Shown here: piece by piece, positions 55,540-64,000 of the stretch
How the letters are laid out: each line of letters starts with the position of its first letter
How positions within the stretch are numbered: the first letter of the stretch is position 1
Assembly: GCF_000143415.4 (NCBI RefSeq)
Contig: NW_003314390.1
Location: 210,973 to 274,972 of the forward strand
Origin: Selaginella moellendorffii
Taxonomy: Eukaryota; Streptophyta; Lycopodiopsida; Selaginellales; Selaginellaceae
Length of the DNA: 64,000 nt
Direction of reading: 5' to 3'
Notes under the pieces: model-generated
What the model saw: the letters and a program-made list of their open reading frames with translations, nothing else
Told to the model about the DNA's origin: nothing
The model's database searches: none
Translations under genes and position numbers: made by a program

Positions 55540-58075
55540 TCATTTGGAGACATACGAGTCATAGCGAGCTTTCTTTGCGTCTCGCTCCATCCATGGCTCT
55601 CTCGGCGGCGGTGGCGGCGGTGGGCGATGGTGGTGGTGATGGTGCTGCTGCTGCTGGTGCTGCCACTCCATTTGTCTCGGCTGCTGCTGATAGTAGTGCT
55701 GCTGCTGCTGCTGGAACTGATGGTGAGGAGCGTAGTAATCGCGATGGTGTCGAAATCCAGCGTTGTGATGCTGCGGCTGAGGCTGTCGATCAAAGAATGT
55801 CTCTCGTCGAGCGTACTGATGAAAGTCTCGTCGCCGATCGTATCGAGTGTCGAAAGGCAGGAATGCAGGTGGCCTCGGCCTCTCGTGAGGCGATACCATC
55901 CTTCGCTCGCGACTTAGAGGCCGTGGTGGCGATCGAGGAGGAGGAAAGTCGTGGCCGGATGACGGGAGCTCGCCTTCTTCCTCGTCCGGAGCTTCAACTT
56001 TCACTGCTGCAGCTGCCGCTGCCGCTGGTGGCTTGGAAGGGAGATCTTCGTCGTTTAATCTCTTCCTCTTGCTTGCCGGTTCTTCTTCCTCTGGACGCTC
56101 CCTTTTCTCGTCGCTTTTGGCTGCCGTTACATCGGCCTCTGGACGCTCTTCCTTGATTGATATCTTCTTCTCCATCACCTCGTCTGAATTGTCCTCCTTC
56201 ACTACCACCTCGTCACTCTTTGCCACAACCTTCTCTATCACCCCATCCGGAAGTTCCTTCTTGACTAGCGCCGGCACATTCTCGTCGATCTTCGTTGGCA
56301 CCACTTCTTTGTCTGGATGGTCTCGCTCTGCTACCACCTCCTCATCTGAGCGCTCTATCTTCACTACCACCTCGTGGAGACGCTCTCTCTTGGCTACCAT
56401 CTCGTCGGAACGTTCTTCCGAACGATCTTCCATGGCCGCAACTTGTGCTAGAACATCGTTGTGATGGTCCGTCTGGGACACCACCTCGTCGACACGCTCT
56501 TTCTCGACTGTCACCTCGGCCGGACGCACACTCTGCGTGACAACTTCGTCGATACGCTCTTTCACCTCGTCTGGCTTTGCTATCACCACCTCGTCGAGAC
56601 ACTCTTTCTTAACGGCCACCTCCCTCCTCACAACTTCCTCATCCGGGCGGTCCCTTTTCGCTGCTACTTCGTCGGGACGCTCCCTTTTTAAAGAAGCTGC
56701 CTGTTTACCAGTTTCTCGGTGCATATCCCCGTTTTCCATCTTCTTCGGCCTCGCAACTTCAATGCCATTCTCCAGCTCTCGTTCGAGTAGTTCTTCATCG
56801 GTAACCACATCTTGCTTCTGCGGAGCTGCCACCGCTTCCACTCGGGATTTCCTGCGTTTGAGAGCAGCTTTGAGCTTGGCCTCATCGATGCTTTCCACCT
56901 GTGTCTTCTCCTGCTGCGGCTCAACCACGTCGGGTTCCTTGCGTGATATGACTTCACCGGGAGAATTGCTAGCTCTTCTCGAGACATCGTCACGTACCTC
57001 CGTCTGAGTAGAGACTTGACCAGAAGGAGGACTATCAACTCTGGCACTTGGACGACTAGCCCGCGATGGATTGGAGCCTGCCTGCTCGTAGAGTTCCAGC
57101 ATTTGATTGCTGACCTCTGCAAGAGACAGAAATTAAACGTTGAGACAAGTAGCAATCAGACAACCTTCTAGCTGCCTTGGAGTGACTCGAAACTCTCGCC
57201 ACCAAGCCTTCTCACCATCGCCCGGAAGTTTTAGCTTGAGAAATTTAGCCCCGAGAAAGATGGCTCCAGCGGCAATGTGATGAGGCTTGAATTGCAAGAA
57301 CAAGGTGGTTTTCAGCCTGAAAAATAGAAGCGTTAGTGACTCGCATCGACAAGAAACTTATTACCCGTCATTTATAAAGTTCCAAGCGACTTGTGCGATG
57401 GAAGATTGAAAAGCCGGGGCCAACTTCCTCACTGCCAGTACCATTGGTCTGTATGGGTGAGAGACATTCAAATCAAAGCCCAATGTTGACAGCAAAAGGT
57501 TCTCTCCTGTCAATAGCAGCCGGAGTTGTCGCTGGTAAACCTCTTTGGTGATGGGCTTTTTGTGACGAAGCGCATAGGATACCAAGACAACATCGTTTGC
57601 CGGTCTAGGAGTTTCCTCCACTTTGCCAGCGAGAAACATGCCTATGGTCGCAACCATCTGCGAATAAAACCATCACCACCATTCTCGTTCTTCTCCACAG
57701 GAGAATGAAACTTACAAATCTATCGTTGCGAGCGTGCGACTGTCGCAGAAAGAATCGATGACAAAAAACAATCGCGGTTGCAATGGCGATTTGTGGCCTG
57801 GAATGAAAAGCCCGATAGCAAAAATGGGGGAAAAAAGAGAAAGGAAGAAACCAAAGAACTTACATCTTGAGCTTCATTCCCAGCTCCTGCAAGTAAGCGC
57901 AATACGACCTCCTGTACTGGGCCTCCTTCTTGCCGTCGATCCCATCCTTCCGCGAGGGCGAAGATTTCTCGATCTCCTCTCTGGAGAAATACCACTTGGA
58001 GCTGGAAAAATCGGGCTCTTCCAGCCTCGTTGCCGCGGCCTGAGCTACAAAACCTTCAGTGGAAGCTCGACCCAT
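55540..58075 (-). CDS. Cyclin T-type cyclin (P-TEFb regulatory subunit)
   Basis: Starts [20 protein letters not shown] at 58075. [23 protein letters not shown] followed by [18 protein letters not shown] is the first cyclin box of plant cyclin T. Then [31 protein letters not shown], and a second cyclin box with [18 protein letters not shown] and [15 protein letters not shown] long last exon (57102-55540) encodes a highly charged tail of about 420 residues with repeated RPDE/VVxK units and a His/Gln/Pro-rich end ([12 protein letters not shown]), like the His-rich tract that targets the polymerase II tail in animal cyclin T1. Partner is expected to be a CDK9-type kinase (CDKC in plants). It shares a 150-bp divergent promoter region with ISA3. 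Confidence 0.92.
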
Positions 58076-58225
58076 GGCGGCTGCTGCTACACAATCCCTA
58101 TCATCGCCGCCTTCTCCACGCTACAAACCTCGAGAAGCTCTCCGTCAAAACCCTAAAAAAGATCCCCCTCTTCCTTTTTCGATTTTAGGGCTCTAGCGAG
58201 CGAAAAAGGAAAGGCGGCCACAGCG
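58076..58225. promoter_or_regulatory. 150-bp divergent promoter region, cyclin T / ISA3
   Basis: The two start codons are 150 bp apart. Contains aaaaccctaaaa (58147-58158) and ttttagggctctag (58181-58194), inverted telo-box-like motifs typical of broadly expressed plant genes. Confidence 0.55.
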
Positions 58226-61200
58226 ATGAATCAATGCGCCTCTCTTCCATCGCATTCTAGCTGCATTCGCGGTGGATTCTGGGCGCTCCACTCCGCGGCG
58301 GCGGCGCCAATGAGGTCAAATCTCTTCCTTGCTCTTTGCAACGATCACGCGAGATACTGAAGCAGCTCCATTGCGTTTCCGCGGCGAAGGCTGGCTGTTG
58401 CTAAAACGACAAGCCTGCCTCACCCTGTCACGCATCCAGTGAGTAAAAATCTGGAATGTGGCTACAATCCTCTTTCTCATCGAACAAACTTTGTTTTGTT
58501 TTCGGTTTTAGGAGGGGTTTGGTCGCGCCAATTGGAGAGCGTGCCCAGCGTCGAGACGATTGAATAGGATTTGTGCTGTAAGAGATACTCGCCAACATTG
58601 AAACTTTGTTCTTTACATTGTTGCGTTTCTGTCCAGATTAGAAGAACACGAATTTTTGCGAGCATGGATACGGTAAGGTGGGAGCTTTCTGAGTTTTGCG
58701 GCATTTTGATTGCGGTCCTGTTTTGCAGGCAGGCTTGGATCCCGCAGTGTCAAACGGGCAGGCTACTCCCCTCGGTGCATCTAAGCTGGGAGAGGGCGTC
58801 AATTTTGCGTTGTTTTCAGAGCATGGAACTTCTGTGACGCTATGCGTGTAAGCTAGCCTCTTTGCTTTTGTTTCGTCGCTTTACTGGTGTCTTTCTTCGT
58901 TCTCAATTACAGTCGCCTGGGAACAGAAGGTCCTGTTAAAGAGATTGTGCTCGATCCACAAAAGAACAGAACTGGAAACGTCTGGCACATATGTCTTGAG
59001 GTAATGTTTTTGTAGAAAAAGCTCTAGCCTTTTACATGCTTTCTTGTTCTTTTTGTAGAACATCCCGCTAAGTGGTGTCTTGTATGGATATCATGTTGAT
59101 GGACCTCGCGACAAGAATAGTCGATTTGACAAAAACACGCTGCTGCTTGATCCGTATGCGAAGTATGTGGAAGGACGTAGAATTTTTGCAGATAAGACCC
59201 AGAAGTTGGCTCCGCACTGGGGAACTTTCGACTTTACACTATCTGAATTTGACTGGGAGGGAGATGAAGCACGCACCAGGGTCCCGGAGGTGAGCTTCTG
59301 GTCTTTTATTTTCTTTTCATCCTTACAAGACTTTGCAGAAAGACCTGGTTATCTACGAGATGAGTGTGCGTGGTTTTACAAAGGACCAATCTTCTGGTGT
59401 TGCTGAAGGAGTTCGGGGAAGTTACCTTGGCTTTATTGACAAGGTTTTTTTTTCTCTTTATTAGGACTTTGGCAGGCTATATGTTCTTGCTTACAGATTC
59501 CGCATTTAGTCGAGCTTGGCGTGACAGCAGTTGAGCTTCTTCCAATATTTGAGTACGACGAGCTTGAGTTTCAAAGGAGACCAAACCCACGGGACCACAT
59601 GGTTAGTCGAATAAATTCTTGCGATTTGTACAGACTCATTCCTTTATTCAGGTAAACGCTTGGGGCTACTCAACCATAAACTTCTTTTCTCCGATGAGTC
59701 GGTTTGCCAGCAACGGAGGTGGACCTATAGCTGCATCTCTGGAGCTAAAGCAAATGGTGAAAGCGCTTCATAAAGCGGGGATTGAGGTGCGTAGGCACAA
59801 AATTGTCAAGCATTATGTTTCTGGTTTTGGGATTTGAGCAGGTTCTCTTGGATGTGGTGTACAATCACACAAACGAAGGAGGCAATTGTGCAGATCCTTA
59901 TGTCACATGCTTCCGAGGTGTAGACAATGCGGTATAATTTGTCTCAGTTTGAAAATCGATCTCCACATTCAATTCTTTTTCAATGCAGGTGTATTACATG
60001 ATGGATGCAAATGGCTACATGAACTTTTCTGGATGCGGTAAATTTCATTGTTCTGTTTTGTCAGGAGCATTGCTGATGTGTTTTACGTGTAGGAAACACT
60101 CTGAATTGCAACCATCCGGTCGTTACTGAGTTTATTTTGGACAGCCTCAAGCACTGGTATGGACGTGTTTCAATCATAATGCGTTCAGCTTCTGGTTTCA
60201 GGGTCACGGAATATCATATTGATGGATTTAGATTCGACCTTGCCAGTGTTCTTTGCCGGGGTACCAATGGCGCTCCATTGGCGAATCCTCCTCTTATTCG
60301 GGTTGGTTGGCTTTCATTTTTTTCATTCCCCATAAGAACGCATCATATCCTTGCAGGCAATATGTAAGGATGAAGTGCTGTCCAAGTGCAAGCTTATTGC
60401 CGAACCTTGGGATTGTGGAGGCCTGTATTTAGTAGGCGCGTTTCCTAACTGGGACAGGTGCGCCTTTCTATTTCTCAAGATTGGCTCGCTTTGTAAGCCT
60501 TCCACTTCCGACTTGATTTTTCAGGTGGGCAGAGTGGAATGGTAAATATCGGGACGATCTGCGGCGGTTCGTCAAGGTACCTAGGATGAGCTATGCCAGT
60601 AAAAGTCACTGATATGCTGATTGTCTATACAGGGCGATTGTGGAATGAAGAGGACACTGGCCACACGGCTATCTGGATCAGCAGATCTGTACAATGTTTG
60701 ATGGCGGCATTTCGTTTTCTTTTGTTGATACTGTTCATTTGTTTTGATTGGCAGAAAAACCAACGAAAGCCTTACCATGGTATCAACTTTATTGTTGCAC
60801 ATGATGGCTTCACTCTATATGACCTTGTGGCATACAACATGAAGGTATGCAAATGGCTTACGTCCTTGTTTTGAAACGCAAGGGTGACAATGTTATGAAT
60901 CCTTAGCACAACGACGCAAATGGGGAGCGTGGACAAGATGGCAGCAATGATAATTTTAGCTGGAATTGTGGAGTAGAAGGTACTTCACTTCGCCCTGAGG
61001 TCGGCAAATTTTCTAAAGAGCGCGCGTGTTTCTGTGCAGGTGAAACGGGTGATCAGGCTGTGAACGGTCTTCGAGCACGCCAGATGAAAAACCTACACGT
61101 AGCGTTAATGTTCTCTCAGGTTTGAGCTTGTTGTCTCTCTCATATTTTGACGCTCTTTGGTAAAAAATCTCAGGGAACACCAATGATGATCATGGGTGAT

Positions 61201-61905
61201 GAATACGCCCATACAAAATATGGTAACAACAACACGTATGGTCATGACACCAGTCTAAACGAATTTTTATGGACCCAGGTACGCTGATTTGTGTTAGTTT
61301 TTACTGTGAATTCTTACCTTGAGCAACATAATTCATTCCAGCTCCAAAAGAAGAAGGATCATTTTGCTTTTTTTTCCAAGGTTATAAAGTTTCGCTTGAA
61401 GCATCCTCTGCTTGCTCGTTCAGAGTTCCTCTCCAACGTAAGCTCTATTCGAATCCTGACGATGCAAACCGTATGACTAAGCCGACGTTTGTGCAGTCCG
61501 ATGTTACATGGCATGAAACCCAGTGGGACAATCCAGATTCTCGGTTTCTAGCTTTCACGTAAGTGAAGATACTTTCGCCATTTTTTTTTCTCAATCGTCC
61601 TTGCTTGCAGGCTACACGAGGGCAAGCTTGGAGGTGGAGATCTCTACATGGCGTTCAACGCACACACTTACGCCGTGAATGCCGCACTGCCACGTCCGCC
61701 GGGTGGAAAACGCTGGCTTAGGCTGGTACGATTTCTATTCTCTTGCGCACCAGTGTGTTTGTTTAATCTCACGAGCCATGGCTGCGAGCAGATTGACACC
61801 CATTTCGCTCACCCCGAAGATTTTTGCGAGGAAGGGGTCGGAGGCCTCCAGGAACGATACAGTGTTGTGCCTTTCAGCTGCATCGTACTCATTGCAAAGT
61901 CATAA
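58226..61905 (+). CDS. ISA3: Isoamylase 3, plastid starch-debranching enzyme
   Basis: About 19 short exons. The first two ([13 protein letters not shown]..., then [16 protein letters not shown]) form a Ser/Arg-rich plastid transit peptide. CBM48-type start: [25 protein letters not shown]13 core: [54 protein letters not shown] (nucleophile Asp in RFD); [13 protein letters not shown] (acid Glu); [14 protein letters not shown] (third Asp). The end reads [15 protein letters not shown] and [10 protein letters not shown], the usual ISA3 C-terminus. It removes alpha-1,6 branches from short-branched glucans during starch breakdown. All three catalytic acids are present and I find no frame break. Distinguished from ISA1/ISA2 by the motif wording and C-terminus. 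Confidence 0.94.
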
Positions 61906-62545
61906 ACCTGAGAAGGGGCATATCTTTGGAGTTCTCAACTTAGGAGCTACGTGCTGTATGGGCCCAAGGGCGTTTGGAAGAAGTCTATCTTCAGAGCGCT
62001 CTTCGGAGGTACGGCAATGGCGTGAAGAAGCGGCTAGTTGACGAGACGCTCTTGATCGATGAAACCGAAGCGCTTTGCTCTTTTCGTTTCTGGTGGAGGG
62101 TTTGGACACTGCTATTGCTTCTGTGGAAAACGTTATTGATTGAAGGAGCAGTAGCAGGAGGAGTTCCACTTCTTCGGCCGAGAAGCTGGACCCTGTGGAC
62201 AGACCGGCTTTTGTCAGAACTCGGATGAGGTACGAGGGTATGGTAGAAATGCATTTTAAATTTGGAAATGTTGCATGGTATCTTGATTGTCTATATACAA
62301 CTTTTGTTCACTAGCGTACATGGAGCTTCTGTATCTGTGGGAAATCTTCTTCCATCTCAATCTCCAAAGTCTTCTTTGTGTGCAAAGCATGGAAATTCTA
62401 TTATCTCTCCAGGTTTTTATGGCAATCAGCCACGGAAATTAAATATTAGATATGATGTCATATGGCGTTCATTGCCTGTTGTCGCATCAAATGGATTGAT
62501 TGTCAGATGTCTGAATTCTGATCCATTCGTATTCGTTACTTAATT
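61906..62545. other. ISA3 3' region, nothing else recognised
   Basis: Small overlapping frames (61974-62254) reflect GC-rich non-coding sequence just after the ISA3 stop. A 93-codon frame at 62262-62543 has no recognisable domain. Confidence 0.4.
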
Positions 62546-62880
62546 TGTTGGAAAGACTTTGCGCTAGTTAGTCAACCAGCGCAAAGTCTTCCCCAACAAA
62601 GAAAGTAACAAAGAAGAGTTTATATCACATGGAATTACATGCTGTGGGTTTATCAATTTGAGGATGCTTTAGGTGATGAAAAAGAATCTGGGGTGGAACT
62701 TGGCTATAAAACTACCAGTGCTGGACCTTCTGACATGCACACCCTATATATATGGGATGTCAAATGTGAACCTTGGAGACTAGTGGCAAAGTGATGAATG
62801 GCTTAGACATTTCAAAACACTCTGATATTACATTGAAGCATTTGTGTGAGGGATATTGTTCATTTCATTGGTATTAGAGC
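62546..62880 (+). mobile_element. Candidate Copia-type LTR with primer-binding site
   Basis: Starts TGTTGG at 62546 and could end TTTCA at 62867. It is followed after one base by tggtattagagc (62869-62880), close to the initiator tRNA-Met primer-binding consensus tggtatcagagc. The first 52 bp form an imperfect inverted repeat (tgttggaaagactttgcgct / agcgcaaagtcttccccaaca). A second PBS-like tggtattagag is at 63243. No coding relic or second LTR was found within the window. Confidence 0.5.
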
Positions 62881-63696
62881 CATGTCATCCCACATGAAAT
62901 AGCCATTGATAGCAACTGCAAGAAGCTAAACAAACCTTATATGAAGGAAGTCCAAAGAAATATGGCCATGGAAAATCACAATAAATAACCATGAAAGAAA
63001 GAAAGCAATATGGCCTTATTGCATGATAATAAACAAGAGAATGAAAATAGAGGAATAATTCAAATTATATGATATGGGAATGTTAATACTGTCAATTATA
63101 GAAACAAGAGAATGAAAATAGAGTAACAATTCAATTCAAATTATATGGACAACATAAGTCACAATTGAAAATTGGAAACATGGGCCTAGAAGTCAAACTT
63201 AAATACAATGAAATTATAAATACAAAATACTGTTTATTTCATTGGTATTAGAGAGGTTCAAGTCTAGTTCTGAAATAATATCATAAAATCTTCTTATATT
63301 TAAAGATTTTCTAGGATGAAGGACCTCACCAGTTGGTTAGGATCATTACCAATTGTATTGGTATAGTATTATGTATTTTACTTAAATATTACCTTTTTAA
63401 ATGGCCTTGAATAATAGTTTATGATGTTTGACTGGAAAATCATCTACAGAAATTTATGGCGTGACTAAAGGACTTCTGTAATATGATATGTTTCTTATCC
63501 TCTGGGGTATAATGCCATGTTTCCTCCATTATTTTCTTCTAACCTGATATGGTTTAAGGGTTATAAAGAAGACTTCATAAATTTCTTCATAGTGGTATCA
63601 AACAAATTGCCACTTTTTAAGTTTGATTGATCTATCCTATGATAACACTACAAACTACCTTGGGTGGTTTAGGTGGGCTAACCACAACAAGGAAGA
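62881..63696. other. AT-rich retroelement debris
   Basis: Repetitive fragments such as acaagagaatgaaaatagag (63034 and 63107) and tggtatcaaaca (63592) indicate decayed retroelement sequence. No gene. Confidence 0.45.
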
Positions 63697-64000
63697 TTAG
63701 GACCGCTTGGCACAGCGGTGAAAGAAGCCAGGCATGAAGGCCTCACAGCCGACACCATCTAGTACCAACACCTGCCGTCCTAGGAGCTGCTGCTCTTCGA
63801 AGAAAGCGTCCAATAAATCCGCCTCAAAACTATGGTATGGCACCAAAATGATGTACACCTTTTCCCTGCCGAACACTTTCAGTGCCTCATCGAAAGCCTC
63901 GTCGCACCACTTCTTCATCTCGGGTACTGTGACTTTCTCCTGACCCTTACATTGAATCCAGAGCTCTAGTGTGCCAAATGCCTCGACTCCAACCTCTACA
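63697..64000 (-). CDS. C-terminal end of a third CR-type nuclease gene (runs off window)
   Basis: On the minus strand a frame enters from the window edge and ends at 63697. It reads LELWIQCKGQEKV, then FDEALKVFGREKVYIILVPYHSF, and ends VLVLDGVGCEAFMPGFFHRCAK. This matches the end of the CR gene at 15417-17911 in order (EIWAQAKGR; FxEC...K; LLVDQTGLNVFMPDVMQRH). The (E/Q)xK-like Q-C-K sits where the other has Q-A-K. It is open for 100 codons and may belong to an intact gene outside the window. Confidence 0.6.
   Translation of the reverse strand, partial: VEVGVEAFGTLELWIQCKGQEKVTVPEMKKWCDEAFDEALKVFGREKVYIILVPYHSFEADLLDAFFEEQQLLGRQVLVLDGVGCEAFMPGFFHRCAKRS

Noticed and set aside
55509-56156. 215-codon plus-strand frame opposite cyclin T
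   Set aside because: Antisense shadow of the Gln/His codon repeats in the cyclin T tail.
1-64000. CRISPR arrays, bacterial operons or ribosome-binding sites
   Set aside because: No regular spaced repeats; gene structure is plainly eukaryotic with GT-AG introns.
1-64000. Intact tRNA genes
   Set aside because: gggtttgattccc-like words near 22575 and in the rDNA relic lack a matching acceptor stem and anticodon arm.

Overview
The window reads as nuclear DNA of a land plant with very short introns (about 45-90 nt) and tightly packed housekeeping genes set between AT-rich, transposon-filled blocks. The gene content (plant-type ABCF4, OVATE, ERF, NRPC2, cyclin T, ISA3) and the intron size point to a lycophyte such as Selaginella. 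The species is inferred from style, not from a marker I can test here.

Layout. 1-3.5 kb: AT-rich DNA holding a decayed 45S rDNA relic (3' end of 18S, ITS1, 5.8S, ITS2, 5' end of 25S) and a MITE-like element. 3.5-15.2 kb: an apparent 11.7-kb DNA transposon bounded by a perfect 9-bp direct repeat (cgccacata) and diverged GGG-starting inverted termini. It carries a Mutator-like SWIM/DDE transposase (minus strand), a divergently placed multi-exon gene combining a ParB-like domain with a beta-class DNA methyltransferase (plus strand), and two outer ORFs with CxxC...HC zinc-finger-like motifs. Both large genes are broken, almost wholly by stops that C-to-T or G-to-A changes would explain. 15.4-17.9 kb: a broken Crinkler/RHS-type (CR) P-loop NTPase-nuclease gene. 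17.9-23.9 kb: decayed retroelement DNA. 23.9-36.7 kb: a genic block with ABCF4, an OVATE family protein, methionine aminopeptidase 1A, an EAR-motif ERF and the RNA polymerase III second-largest subunit (NRPC2). 37.9-44 kb: an intronless secreted B-lectin gene, a stray fragment of the STRAP WD40 gene, and a degenerate copy of an unrecognised gene family. 45.4-50.4 kb: a rearranged gag-bearing LTR element. 50.6-53.2 kb: a second CR-type gene whose C-terminus is fused to an eIF4A-like RecA1 domain that has lost key ATPase residues. 53.3-61.9 kb: a second fragment of the unrecognised family, then STRAP, cyclin T and isoamylase 3 packed with gaps of 93 and 150 bp. 62.5-64 kb: LTR debris and the C-terminal end of a third CR-type gene.

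The genic blocks are ordinary nuclear functions (ribosome-associated ATPase, transcription, N-terminal Met excision, starch debranching, splicing/SMN-linked WD40, P-TEFb). The unusual biology is in the accessory parts: the transposon carrying a ParB-methyltransferase gene, the CR gene with an integrated dead eIF4A domain, and a mutation spectrum on decayed DNA that suggests past cytosine methylation.
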